From Azadirachta indica (Eukaryota; Streptophyta; Magnoliopsida; Sapindales; Meliaceae), in assembly GCA_022749755.1 (NCBI GenBank), contig CM040445.1, forward strand, positions 9,817,182-9,881,181: a DNA stretch of 64,000 bases. Reading direction: 5' to 3'. The position numbers and the translations under genes are program-made. Below the pieces are notes generated by a model. The model saw nothing but the letters and a program-made list of their open reading frames with translations. It did no database searches and had not been told where the DNA came from. Positions 11,801 to 23,651 of the stretch are shown here, piece after piece. Position 1 is the stretch's first letter. Every line of letters starts with the position of its first letter.

Positions 11801-11827
11801 TTTGGTATCAGAGCTTTGGTGTTAAAA

Positions 11828-12365
11828 CATCATCTTACCTTAATTAAGTTTTTTTAAACACGTATTTAAATTGAATCTATTGAATTGATTTGATTTAAAT
11901 GCTTAAATGATTTCCTTGTAACAATACAATTAATTAAGTAGAAGCCACATATCAAGGATATATTTAATTAATTGTAAGTCAAAATTATCATGATCATTAG
12001 AATTCTCTAACTTTAGTGGAAAAGGCAATAATTTAAATTACATAATGGTTGTTTAATTCACTTAATATTTCAATACCAGATTAGATAACTAGCCAAATCC
12101 AATCTAATTTCATTGAATTCAATACAATTTCATTGTTTTCAGGTTCTTGTAATTTATCTATTTAATCACTTCATTTGGATTAATCTGAAATTATCATTTA
12201 ATTTCATTAGAGTATTTGCGATTTTATATTTGCTTAAATTAATAATTAACAGAAAACAATAAAGATTTAAACTATTACAATTCCACGAGAGATCAACCTT
12301 AGAGTGAACTTATTATCAGTTATTAATGATTCATGTACTTGCTAGCATTTAAAATTCGCATATCA
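11828..12365 (+). repeat. Truncated 5' LTR of the Athila-like element
   Basis: It aligns with 26325-26858, the last 534 bp of the 3' LTR (shared CTTACCTTAATTAAG start and GATTTGATTTAAATG). The first roughly 856 bp of the LTR are absent; element 4 abuts the break. Confidence 0.8.
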
Positions 12366-12371
12366 AGTTAT

Positions 12372-12389
12372 TGGCGCCGTTGTCGGGGA
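12372..12389 (+). other. Primer-binding site of the Athila-like element
   Basis: TGGCGCCGTTGTCGGGGA, 6 nt after the 5' LTR end. This is the PBS type found in Athila/Tat-group elements and differs from the tRNA-Met type used by all other LTR elements in the window. Confidence 0.7.
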
Positions 12390-12550
12390 ATTGGTATTTA
12401 AATTCTATATTTGTTTTCTTCGTTACTATTTTCTTTTTATTTGTTTTGAGTATTTCATTTGTTCTGATTTCATTTGTTGTGAGTGTTTCATTTATTGCTA
12501 TTTTATTTTGTTTCTTTGTAGCCTAATTTCTTTTTTCTTTCATTAGGTAC

Positions 12551-13337
12551 ATGCACAATGACAATTCTCTAAGGGGAGATCTTGGGGAGAAAAGAGACAA
12601 TATCCTAAGAATAAGGGAGAACTTGAGACAACTAGTTGAAGAACATCAATTACTTACTGAACAAGAAGAAGAAATTGTTCAGGAAATAGTAAGCATGGAG
12701 CCCCAAACAATTGAAATAGCCGAAAGATAAAGGGTGATGAAGGAGTATGTAACGCCAATCATTAGCACTTCTAATTCTTGCCTATAATTGGAGGATGCAG
12801 CACGGAATTATGAAATAAAAAACATACATTATTCCATGTTGTCTTCTTTTTATGAAATTCCTAATGAAGACCCTTTGATTTTTATTAGAGACTTTTATAC
12901 GATAGTGCAAACTTTTCCTTTGCAAAGATTAACTGAGGATCAACTTAGGTTGAGGTGTTTTTCCTATACGCTGAAAGATAGAGCTAAAACTTGGTTGATG
13001 ACTCTTCCACAAAGATCTTTAACTACATGGGAAGCGATTTACAACAAATTTATGGGAACATTCTACTCTCATCAATTTTTCTATGATGGATTCACGCAAC
13101 AATGTCAATACACAGTTGATAATGCCGCCAGTGAAGCCATGGGAGAAAAGATCATAAAAGAGATATATGAGTTGCATGAAATGTTAGGTGCTACTTCACA
13201 GCAAAAGAGTACAAGAGGAAGGAGAGTTGGGGTGCATGATTTAAGTTCCAACAATGAAATGGCAATGCAACTTGTTGAATTGACTAAGCAAGTCAAACTC
13301 CTTACAACCAATAACCAGCCAACTCCTAAGGTGTGTG
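12551..13337 (+). pseudogene. gag N-terminal part, Athila-like element
   Basis: The ATG at 12551 opens MHNDNSLRGDLGEKRDN. In-frame stops at about 12728 and 12784 break the first 80 codons. The retrotransposon Gag core follows (from about 12788), with EDQLRLRCFSYTLKDRAKTW and SLTTWEAIYNKFMGTFYSHQ, the classic plant gypsy Gag pattern. The frame is cut at 13337, just before the zinc knuckle, by insertion of copy 2 (minus strand). The remainder of gag resumes at 19150. Confidence 0.8.
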
Positions 13338-14092
13338 TGATAAGAACCCACTAGACGACCTGCTCTAGGAACTCTTGAATGAATTGTGATGCGCACCTTA
13401 AGAACTAGAAAACAAGTTGTAGATGATCAAATTAAAACTTAAGGAAGTAAATCCTTAAAATTCCAATCTTAAAGACGCCACAAGATTGATCACTTTTTTG
13501 ATAAGTCAAGATATTGTATTCTACCAAAAACACAAGAAGGCAAAGTTATGCTTGCTCAAAATATCTCAATATTATTAATGATGTTATGATTATTCATTTA
13601 CATAGTTATGGCCTTTATTAGGCATGTAAACATCATTCCAAAATTAAGTAGGAATAGAAATCCTAACCTAAATAGGAATAAAAACCCCAAATAAAAGAGA
13701 AAACTAATATCCTAACTAATTAAGAAATATAACAATTATAAACAAACTAGGAAACTAATTTTATATAAAGTAAATAATTTAAACCAAATAAGAAATTTTT
13801 AAAGCCCTCATTTTCCCATGTGGCATTAGAATTTAGAAGCACAGGTCTGTTCTTCTTCTTGCATACAAAGGTAAGTGATTATCTTTGGTGAGGTTTTGAA
13901 AACTTTTAGAACAGTCTTAGAATCTTGTAGAATAGTTTCTTTGTTATGCACTACCATAATTAAGTCTTGTAAAGCCTCTTTCATCATTTTTGTCCTTACC
14001 CTAGTATTGGACCACCGATTCCTTGCAAAGGATCTTGAAAATATTTGGGAATGTTAACTTGAACCATTTTGCCAACGTCTCGATCTCCATCA
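13338..14092 (-). repeat. 3' LTR of family G copy 2
   Basis: 755 bp, plus orientation TGATAAGAACCC...CTCCATCA, a normal TG...CA pair on both strands. It aligns with 18386-19144. The LTR pair is diverged, as expected of an old insertion. Confidence 0.85.
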
Positions 14093-14099
14093 TTCCCTC

Positions 14100-15180
14100 C
14101 ATACTCGAAAGGATTCGTCCTCGAATCACCTACATCAAATAAAGATAAATCAACAACATTAAAAATCGCACTAACATTGCTATAGTTGTCTGGTAAATCT
14201 AGCTTAAAAGCATCATCATTAATTCTCTCCAAGACTTGAAAAGCTCTATTTCCTCTAGGCTATAATTTCGATTTCCTTTGTGTAGGAAACCTCTTCTTAT
14301 GCATATGCACCCAAACCCAATCTCTAGGTTAAAAAAAAATCTTCAAATGCCCCTTATTAGCTTGCTTAGCTTATTGCTCTTCTTCCTTTCAATGTTAGCC
14401 CGCACTTTGGCATGTAAATCTTTCAAAAAATTTGTCTTTTTTTTATCATCAAGATTAACATGTTCATTAGTAAGCAAAGATAAAATATCCATAGGAGTTA
14501 GAAGATTAAAGCCATAAACAATTTTCAAAGGTAAACAAGAAGTAGTAGAATGAATAGACCTATTATATACAAACTCAATTTGTGACAAACACTTTTCCAT
14601 TGGTTTAAGTTCTCTTGAATGATAGCACGCATTAAAGTAGTGAATGTCTTATTAACTACTTCAATTTGACCATCCGTTTGCAGACATACAACAGTAGAAA
14701 ACAAGAGTTCAGTTCCTAATTTATTCTATAAAATGCGCCAAAAATGACTTAAGAACTTAACATCTCTATCACTAACTATTGTTTTGGCAAACAAACAAAT
14801 TCTTTAAGAATAACTCAACAATATGTGTTGCATCATTGGTTTTAGAACATACAATGAAATGAGCCATTTTACTAAACTTATCAACAACAACAAATATGCT
14901 GTCCTTACCACTTTGAGACCTTGATAACCCTAAAACAAAATCCATAAAAATATCAACTAAGGTTGGGTAGGCATTGTTAAAAGAGTATACAAGCCATGCG
15001 ATTTAACTTTAGATTTTGCTTGCCTTTGTATCTCCTTTGGTTCCTTGGGATTAGCTCTATAAGTAAGTTGATTTGGTATAGTAGAATTGGGTATGAAGTT
15101 TACTTGATGCTCAATACCTCTTAAGGGAGGTAATCCATGAGGTTCTCAGAGAATAAGTCCGTAAACTCCTGTAATAAAAA
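14100..15180 (-). pseudogene. integrase of family G copy 2
   Basis: Reading leftwards from about 15180: the PPLRGIEHQVNFIPN start of the RT region, then a jump to integrase-like sequence with many stops. Recognisable parts are LFSTVVCLQTDGQIEVVNKT (about 14640-14700; end of the DDE core, Glu in IEVVN), IEFVYNRSIHSTTSCL (14540-14590), and the C-terminal tail with MERINDDAFKLDLPDNY (14230). Integrase would insert the cDNA. RT and RNase H that should precede it are deleted, the reverse of copy 1, which keeps RT and has lost the integrase core. Confidence 0.7.
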
Positions 15181-15553
15181 CACAACGGCACTAGACAAAA
15201 AAGGGTTAAGGTCATTGATAGAAAAGTAAACATTCTTGTACATAAGTACAAGTAATTGCTGCCTTGTAATCATGACACTCTTAACCTCCTTTTTTTCAGC
15301 AAATACACTCATTCCCTTACTTGTCTCTCCTTTTTGCACATTTTTTTTCTCTAATGTTCCTCTCGACCTCACTCTTTCCACTTGCACTTTTCCTCTCGAT
15401 TTCACTTGCTCTCTTTGCTTTTACTTGTTCACTTTCCTTCTTTTTCTTTTTCTCTTGCTCACACATTTATTCTTCTCTCATTTTGCACTCTCTTGCTAAC
15501 CTAAACTGATCTTCATAAACTTGTAAAGGTTTGAAAGGGGTTAGTACAATAGT

Positions 15554-16015
15554 TCAGTTATTCATTACAAAAGAATAACAATTTTTATACCCATCACGTG
15601 TAACCTTCCGATCAAACTGCCATGGTCGGCCAAGCAATATATAACTAGCTTGCATTAGTGCCACATTGCATATAACCTCATCCTTATACTTGTCAATTAA
15701 AAAGGAAACTAGAACTTGCTTGGTTACCCTCACTTCTCCACATTCATTTAGCCATTGCAATTTGTACGGTTTAAGATGCTTTATGGTATGTAAATTCAGG
15801 TTATCTACCAATAAAGTACAAGCAACATTAATACAACTTCCACTATCAATGATCATAGTACACACCTTATCCTTCACATGACATCTTGTGTGAAAAATAT
15901 GCTCACGTTGCTCTTTATCAACATCATCCGTAAGCTGTATACTTAGGGCTCTCCTTGTAACCAACAAATCACCATGTACAGGTTCTTCAACTTCAACATC
16001 AAAACAATTCTTCAA
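15554..16015 (-). pseudogene. retropepsin-like protease region, family G copy 2
   Basis: An open stretch of 153 codons holding an intact active-site motif, IIDSGSCINVA (about 15830-15860), unlike copy 1 where the Asp is lost. Further landmarks are CNVALMQASYILLGRPWQFD (about 15610-15670) and DGYKNCYSFVMNN at the end. As an aspartic protease it would cleave the Gag-Pol precursor. It is followed (about 15500-15300) by the Lys/Glu-rich linker seen in copy 1. Confidence 0.75.
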
Positions 16016-16099
16016 TGGTGGCAGCTCATCCTCACTTGAGCTAACACTTTTTCTATTTCTCCATTCTCCAACACAATCATAACTCTTTTGTTTGGGTAT

Positions 16100-17500
16100 T
16101 GAGAAGTATTATGCCCAAATTCTTGGCACCCAAAACACTTCACGTGACTTAAAATAAGTTTTAGTTTCAGTTTTACCTTTAAAAACAATAATAGAATCCT
16201 TTTGTTATCCTTCTTCTTCTGTTTTTAAGGTAGCTTGATTGTGCTTCCATTTAGATTTCCATGAAGAACCAGAAGCCGATCTAGATTTGAACCTTTTTTA
16301 TTTGATTTGCTTTTCCACTTTAATGACTTTGTTCAATAGCTCCTCTATTTCCATATAGTGTTGTAAATTAACCACATCAGTAATCTCCTTGTTTAAGCCG
16401 CCAATAAATCTTGCTATTGCTACTTCTCGATCTTCTTTTATGTTTGCTCTAATCATAACTATCTCCATCTCCTTGTAATAATCCTCTATGATATAAACGA
16501 AGTTGCGTAACCATGTAAACAAGAGGAGAAACTCACACATAATGGTGGAGACACTCAATTACAGTATTTATATGATCTGCTAAGCGTGTCGAGTGGACTG
16601 ATTACAAGAGCTAGAGCCAAGACATTGCAAAGTGCCTTAAATGGACTAATTAAAAAGATGTGTGATTCAAATGCAATTCAAGATACACGTCTTAAAAAAT
16701 TAGGCTCAGTGAACATCATTCAAGCGTTCAGAGTCCAAGAAAATTAATGTGGAAATGTTCAAAAATTATAGTCCGTTTGTGTAATTTTTAAGAATCTTAA
16801 AATGATGTAATCACTTACATTATACACATATAACGTTATTGGTTATGTAATATACCTATGACGTCATTGCTTATATTTTTATGTTTGCAGTTTGTCTTTT
16901 TCAAAAGTCATAAAGTTCACATTAGTTTGTCAAATTGTTAAGTAGAATTGTTAGTCTAATTTTTGATATATTTCTCTTTGTATTTGCCTATAAAAAAGCT
17001 TTCATTTCTGAAATAGAACAAGCAATTTGAGTGTTGAGTTATTTCTTACAATTTCTTGTTCTTGAACTCTTCAAGTTTAATTTTTTGTGGCATTCAAAAT
17101 AACCAAACTTATCACCTAAATTCTTAAGTGTTTCTTAAGAATTCTTGGTGTGACGTTTGAGCAATCGTAGTCTTGATTCATATCTAAATAGGTATCGGGT
17201 CAAGACTTAATAAACTTGTATGTTGGGAAAAGGTCAGAATTTCATTTTTATGCTACCCAAATTGCTATCTCTTTTTGAAACGGCTTTCTTGCCTCATTTA
17301 GAACTTAATTCCTCCAAATCTGAGTCATCTTCCTCTTCCTCCTCAAACACACGTCTTCTAGTGGTTTTAGATATAGATGGGGATTGCAATTCATCCAGTA
17401 TAGTATTCAACTTTCTAAATTGTTCGTCAACTGCCTTTATTAACATTTTCATCTCAACTTTTTGTGGTTCTCCTTCACTCTTCATGTTTATAACTTGCAA
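16100..17500 (-). pseudogene. gag of family G copy 2, split by an LTR segment
   Basis: The N-terminal part (17500-17232) starts MQVINMKSEGEPQKVEMKML and includes an acidic stretch (EEEEEDDSDLEE). The C-terminal part (16488-16240) starts at [20 protein letters not shown], and a degraded zinc knuckle (last Cys changed to Tyr) lies at about 16090-16150. Compared with copy 1, about 305 bp of gag (copy 1 positions about 4311-4616) are missing and replaced by 743 bp of element 4 LTR. Confidence 0.75.
16489..17231 (+). repeat. Truncated element 4 LTR inside copy 2 gag
   Basis: It starts TGATATAAACGAAG and matches 10967 onwards for about 743 of 834 bp; the last roughly 90 bp are missing. The right junction is at TTGGGAAAA. 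It replaces rather than merely interrupts gag, so it did not arise by simple retrotransposon insertion. Confidence 0.75.
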
Positions 17501-18385
17501 AACTTGTTATAAATAAAAGAAATTTATTTCTCCCACACTCCCTCACATGTTTGCACTCAAATCAAATTGTTATCACTCATGTTCAATACTAATTTGATGA
17601 TGGTCTCACCACTCTCTCCTTTCACCACTCAAGCCAGCCCCCTTTATGTTCTTAAAGAATCAAAATTAACAAATCTCAGGAGCAATCAATTAAATGGTGG
17701 CAAATCTCAAAATTATAACGTTAAAGACTTAATTAAGGCAAACAGCAACGAGAAAGAAAATTAAAAGAGCCAAGAAAATAAGAAAAAACTTTAAAAAGAA
17801 GCAAAAACATGTAAAAGAAATTACTAGAATGCATTGAATTGAAAAGTCAAACTAAAAGACACAAGTGTACAATTGAACCTAAATAGGATATAAATAAAAT
17901 ATGGGGTACGAAATTAAATTAATTTATCCATAGGAATCCTTATTTGATAAGGATTGCTATTGTTTAAGGAAAATGAATCTTAACTTGAAAAGAAATATAC
18001 AATTAGCTTTGAATTAGTCAATTAATTAGTTCCAAAAAAAGAAAAGAAAATTATATTATGACTTATTTAATTAGGAATATGATCTTGCGGTTCAAGAAAT
18101 TCTTTTTATACTAAAAAAAGGATTAAAATTTGCAATCTAACTCTCTTCTTCTTTTTTATTTATTTTTTTTAATTGAATCTTTCTTTCAATCTCTCTTTTT
18201 TTTTTCCCAAATAAACATATAAGACGGAATTGATTCTATTCAAAACATAAAGAAGATGAAAAAAATTTAAGAAAGCTAAGTAAAGACAACACAAAAATCA
18301 AACAAAACTCAAAGAAAAAAAACACAAAACAAAGATAAGCAAAGGATAAGTAACCTGTTTCTAGAGCCAAAGCTCTGATACCAAA

Positions 18386-19144
18386 TGATAAGAACCCATT
18401 AGATAATCTGTTTTAAGAACTCTTGAATCAATTGTTATACACACACCCCAGAAACTAGAAAACAAGTCGTAGATGATCATATTAAAACTTAAGAAAATAA
18501 ATCCTTAAAATTCCAATCTTAAAGACACCACAAATGTTGATCACTCCTTTCATAAGTCAGTATATTATATTCTACCAAGAACATAATAAGGCTAAGTTAC
18601 GCTTGCTCAAAATATCTCAATATTATTAATAATGCGATGATTATTCGTTTACATAGTTGTAACTTTTATATAGGCATGTAAACATTATTCCAAATTAAGT
18701 AGAAATAGAAATCCTAACATAAATAGGAATAGAAATTCCAAATAAAAGAAAAAACTAAAATTCTAATCTAACTAGGAAACATAACAATCCTAAACAAATT
18801 AGGAAACTAATTTTATATAAAGTAAATAATCTAAACCAAACAAAGAATCTTTAAAGTCATAATTTTCCCATGTGGCATTTGGATTTAGGAGTGCAGGGCT
18901 ATTCTTCTTTTTGCAAATAAAGAAAAGTGATTATTTTTTATGAGACTTTGGAAACTTCCAGAACAACATTAGAATCTTGTAAAATAGCTTATTTGTCATG
19001 CCCTTCCATAATTAAGCCTTGTAAAGCCTCTTTTATACTCTTTGTCCTTGCCTAGTCATTGAACCACCGATTTCTTGCAAAAGATCTTAAAAATATTTAG
19101 GAATATTAGCTTGAACCATTTGGCCAGCGTCTCAATCTCCATTA
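18386..19144 (-). repeat. 5' LTR of family G copy 2
   Basis: 759 bp. The plus strand starts TGATAAGAACCC; the outer end reads ...CTCCATTA where the 3' LTR has ...CTCCATCA (a C-to-T change of the terminal CA). The PBS lies 2 nt inside the left end. Confidence 0.85.
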
Positions 19145-19149
19145 GTATA

Positions 19150-19860
19150 TAGAATTTGTGGTTTTTATGGGCATAATGCTAACACTTGTTCTTTGTCTTG
19201 TGATTCTTACATAGGTGGTGAACAAGAACAAGCTAATTTGATGGAGTCTTACCAACCTAGGCCAAGACATGATCCTTTTGCAAACACATAAAACCCAGGT
19301 TGGAGAAATCATTAGATTTCTCTTGGAAGACTAATAACAATCCAATATATGCTCAAAACTCAAGGCCAAATCAACATCAAATCCAAACCATGCCACTTGA
19401 ACAACCTAGAAGACCAACATTAAAGGAAAGCTTGTAACACCTTCATTCAAGTTAGTAAAGAAAACCATGAGAGACATAGTCAAAGGTTAGATTCCTTAGA
19501 AATATCTATGAAGAGGGTAGAAATTCAAGTTGGGTAACTTGCAGAACACATGCAAGGACATCAAAAGGGAAAGCTACCTAGCCAACCCGAGCAAGCAAAA
19601 GTTGTTACAGTCTCACGAAGTGGTAAAATTATTAACAAACATTTTGGTAATGAAAATTCTAATGATTTACCACTTGATGCAGAAAATAGGGAGCAAGAAG
19701 TTTCCAAAGAAGAACAAGCTCAAGATCCCCAACCTTTTAAGCTTTCCGAGAAGAGCGAAGAGAAGGATTTAGCTTCTACTCCATCGTTCCATAAGGCAAC
19801 TGAACCTTATAGGCCTCCAATTAACTTATCCGCACCGTTTAAAATAAAATAAGCAAGATA
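19150..19860 (+). pseudogene. gag C-terminal part, Athila-like element
   Basis: Continuation of the frame cut at 13337. It begins with the remaining zinc-knuckle residues CGFYGHNANTC (about 19155-19190), then ESYQPRPRHDPFANT (about 19245-19290) and a stop at about 19289. Frame changes follow; the stretch 19550-19852 encodes a hydrophilic tail with PYRPPINLSAPFKIK near its end. The CGxYGHxxxxC knuckle followed by YNPGW-like sequence is typical of Athila gag. Confidence 0.7.
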
Positions 19861-19869
19861 AACAATTTT

Positions 19870-22800
19870 CTAAGATTTTTGAGATGCTTTCTAAGGTTGA
19901 TATTAACTTACCTTTTTTGGATGTTATTAGGAATATACCATCATATGCAAAATTTTTCAAGAAACTCAACACTAAAAAGAGATGATATTAGAATAATGAG
20001 AAAGTCATGGTTTCAGAAGTTGTTAGTGCAGTGCTTCAATAAAATTTGCTCCCAAAATTGAAAGATTCTAGAAGTTTCAACATAAACATAACTATAGGAG
20101 ACAAGAAGGTTGCTAAAGCCATACTAGACTTAGGAGCAAATATTAATCTAATGCCATACTCTATATACTTGCAACTATGTTTAGGGGAGCTTAAGCACTA
20201 CAACTATGACCCTTCAACTTGTGGATAGGTTAGTTGAATATCCACAAAGAATAATTGAGGATTTGTTGGTGCAAATAGATAAGCTCATTGTACCAGTGGA
20301 CTTTGTGAGTTTAGAGATGGAAGGAACACCTTCAAAGAACAAAGAGCATACAATTCTTCTTGATAGACCATTCATGGTAATAATCAAGACAATTATTGAT
20401 GTCCAAAATAGGAGGTTATCGATGACAGTAGTGGGAGAAACTGTTCAATTTACAGTGTTTGATTCTTTATCAATTTCTTCTATTTCTATTAAAGATGAGT
20501 GTTGTTTTATTGATTGTATAGACTTACTTGTTTATAGCACTTATTTGCTAGAAGAAATGAAGGATAAGCTTGAAGTTGCACTTATTGGTGAAAGAGTAGA
20601 AGAAACACATGAAGAAGAGACTAAGGGATATCATGAGATGCTAGATAAAGCCAAACTAATTTCAGATGAACTAATGGCTACCAAAATCCTTACCAACGCA
20701 GAAATCACTCCACCTAAAATTGAGCTTAAAGAATTGCCTAAACATCTTAAAATACATATTTTTGGGAGAGATTGATACATACCCTGTAATCATTTCATCT
20801 ACTTTGACCCAAACCCAAGAAGAGAGGGTTGTAAGAGAGCTTAGTCGACTTAGGAAAGCTATAGGATAGAGAATAAGTGACATTAAAGGCATTAATCCTA
20901 CAATGTGCATGCATAAAATTATTTTAAAGGATAATGCCAAACCTACGAAAGAAGCCCAAAAGAGATTAAATCCTAATTTGCAAAAGGTAGTCAAGAAAGA
21001 GGTTTTAAAACTCTTAGATGTAGGAGTCATTTACCCAATTTTTGATAGTAAATGGGTTAGTTTAGTTCATGTTGTGCCAAAAAAATCAGGCATTACAATG
21101 GTAAGGAATGAAAATAATGAGTTGATACCAATTAGGATGATTACCAAGTGGAGAATATGCATTAATTATAGAAAGTTGAATTCAGCTACAAAAAAAGATC
21201 ATTTTCCACTTCCATTTATTGCTCTGATGTTGGAAAGATTGCAAGGCATGATTTTTATTATTTTCTTGATGGTCTTTCAGTTTATTATCAAGTGCCGATT
21301 GCACCGAAGGATGAAGAGAAGACAACATTCACGTGCCCATTTGAAACATTTGCCTTTAAGAGGATGATGTTCGGTTTATGCAACCCTCCGGCAACATTCC
21401 AAAGATGCATGATGTCAATTTTTTCGAATATGGTGGAGAAATTCATTGAGGTGTTAATGGATGATTTTTCAGTTTTTGGAACTTCATTTGATGATTGTCT
21501 ACATAACTTAAGTTTGATTCTTGAGAAATGCATTGAGTGTAATTTGACACTTAGTTGGGAAAAAAGTCATTTTATGGTGCAACAAGGCATTGTGCTAAGG
21601 CATGTTATTTCTAGTAGAGGCATTGAAGTTGATAAGGCAAAAATTGATATGATTGCTAAATTACCACCACTTACTTCAGTTAAGGGAATTAGGAGTTTCT
21701 TAGGACATGCAGGATTTTATAAATGATCTATTAAAGATTTCTCTAAAATAAGTCATCCATTATATAATTTGTTGTCTAAAGATGTTCGTTTTTAATTTTA
21801 ATGATGATTGCCTTGTCGCCTTCAATTCTTTGAAAGAAAAATTAACATCAGCACCTATTATCGTCGTACCTAATTGGTTGTTACCCTTTGAGATTATGTA
21901 CGATGCATGCGATTATGCTATAGGTGCTGTTTTGGGACAGAGAGTGGAGAAGCGTTTACATGTTATTTATTATGCTAGCAGAATACTCAATGATGCCCAA
22001 CTAAATTACTCCACCACTAAAAAGAGTTTTTGGCTGTTGTGTTTGCATTAGACAAATTTAGGTTATACTTGGTAGGATCTAAAGTCATTGTGCATTCGAA
22101 TCATGCGGCATTGAAATATTTATTAACAAAACCAAATGCGAAGCCAAGACTAATTCGATGGGTGTTGCTTTTGCAAAAATTTGACCAAAAAATAAGGGAT
22201 ACGAAAGGTAGCGAGAATGTTATTGTTGATCATCTTTCTAGATTACTTTCAGATTTTGACACATATAAACACAAAGAAAAACAACCGGTTGTTGAAACTT
22301 TTCCTCATGAACACTTGTTTTCTTTAGGTTATGAATCATAGTATGCTGATATTGTTAATTATCTAGCTTGTGGTATGTTGCGGCCTAACCTCACCTTTCA
22401 GGAAAAAAAGAGATTTTTATTTTTTTGCAAACATTATTTTTTGGGATGAGCCATATTTGTTCAAGTTTTTTTTTCAAGATCAAATTATTTGACGATGTGT
22501 GCCCGAAGATGAACATAAGCGTATTCTAACCTTTTGCCATGAGCTTCATTGTGGAGGTCATTTTGATAGTAAGAAAACAACCCTCAAGGTATTGCAATTT
22601 AGTTTTTATTGGTCAACTCTCTTCAAAGATGCTCATAATTTTTATTTGCGTTGTGATAAATGTTAAAGGAGCGGTAACATTAGTAAGAGAAATGAGATAC
22701 CTTTAGCAAACAATCTTATTGTTGAGCCTTTTAATGTATAGGGATTGATTTAATGGGACCTTTTTCATCTTTATTTGGTTTTGAGTACATATTAGTTGCA

Positions 22801-23651
22801 GTTGATTATGTGTTCAAGTGGGTTGAGGCTATACGAACCCGAACTAACGATGTTAATCGTGTTGTAAAATTTTTTAAAGATATGATATTTAGCAGGCTTG
22901 GGATACCAAGGGCCATAATCAGTGATGGAGGAAGTCATTTTTGTAACAAACTCTTTAACGGGTTATTGAAGAAGTACAACATTATACATAAGGTGGCAAC
23001 TCCATACCATCCACAAACTTCGGGCCAAGTTGAGGTTATCAATCGCTAAATCAAGGGAATTTGGGAAAAGATAGTATGACCTTTAAGGAAAGATTGGGCA
23101 GCCAAGTTGAATGATGCATTGTGGGCATATCGCACAGTGTACAAGACACTTATTGGCATGAGCCCATATTGGTTAATTTTTGAAAAGGCATGCCACTTAC
23201 CCGTAAAGCTTGAGCACAAGGCATATTAGGCAATTAAGAAGTTGAACATGGACATGGAAACGACAGGAGAGAAACGTTTACTTCAACTTAATGAGTTAGA
23301 AGATATTTGGGATGAAGCCTATGAGAATGCAAAAATTTACAAAAAACGCACTAAGCGTTATCACGAAAAAGGCCTAATTCATAAATCTCTTTATCTTGCA
23401 ATGAATGTTCTTTTGTTTAACTATCGTTTTAAATTGTTTTCAGAAAGTTGAAGTCAAAATGGTGTGAATCATTTCCAATAGTCCAAGTCTTTTCTCATAA
23501 AGCGGTAGAATTGTTAAATCCAAAGACTCAAACGACATTCAAAATAAATGGACATTGTGTAAAGCCTTATTTAGAAGGAGTCCAGAACAAGAGAGAGGTT
23601 GAATGCATTGAATTGTTTAAACCTCAACAAGAAAAGGCAACGTCTCGCTAA
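19870..23651 (+). pseudogene. pol polyprotein, Athila-like element
   Basis: Blocks in order: a protease lead-in (IFEMLSKVDINLPFLD, about 19875-19925); retropepsin with DLGANINLMPYS (about 20128-20165); a post-protease spacer (20206-20775); RT part 1 (20903-21250, VPKKSGITMVRNENNELIP, FPLPFIALMLERL); a frameshift at about 21255-21290; RT part 2 (21292-21726, PPATFQRCMMSIFS, VLMDDFSVFG with an MDD catalytic pair); RNase H (21850-22250, [11 protein letters not shown]); an integrase HHCC-like finger (about 22530-22665); the integrase core (22753-23049, [30 protein letters not shown]); and an integrase tail (23050-23651). It is broken by at least five stops or frameshifts. Confidence 0.85.

Larger units (their letters stand above)
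10357..11827 (+). mobile_element. Fragment of a fourth Ty3/gypsy element: integrase end, LTR, PBS
   Basis: Directly after the 3' LTR of copy 1 comes integrase sequence of a related but distinct element (10357-about 10830), a polypurine tract (AGAGAGGGGAGAG, ending 10966), an 834-bp LTR (10967-11800) and a PBS (11803-11814, TGGTATCAGAGC). The fragment ends at 11827, where Athila-type LTR sequence begins. An LTR with internal 3' sequence on its left and a PBS on its right is what a tandem or recombined pair of elements leaves behind. Confidence 0.75.
13338..19144 (-). mobile_element. Ty3/gypsy LTR retrotransposon, family G copy 2, nested in Athila-like gag
   Basis: A 5807-bp minus-strand element with both LTRs (5' 18386-19144, 3' 13338-14092), a PBS (plus complement 18372-18383; minus TGGTATCAGAGC) and a purine-rich tract (minus GGAGGGAA, about 14093-14100). 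The target duplication is GTGTG at 13333-13337 against GTATA at 19145-19149: two G-to-A transitions, so decayed. The host gag reading frame resumes on the right. The interior reads leader, gag (with a foreign LTR segment at 16489-17231), protease, the very start of RT, then integrase; RT and RNase H are deleted. Confidence 0.85.

Noticed and set aside
15236..15509. Plus-strand frames rich in Ser/Phe/Leu
   Set aside because: Antisense of the Lys/Glu-rich linker between protease and RT of family G copy 2 (the same shadow occurs at 5604-5834).
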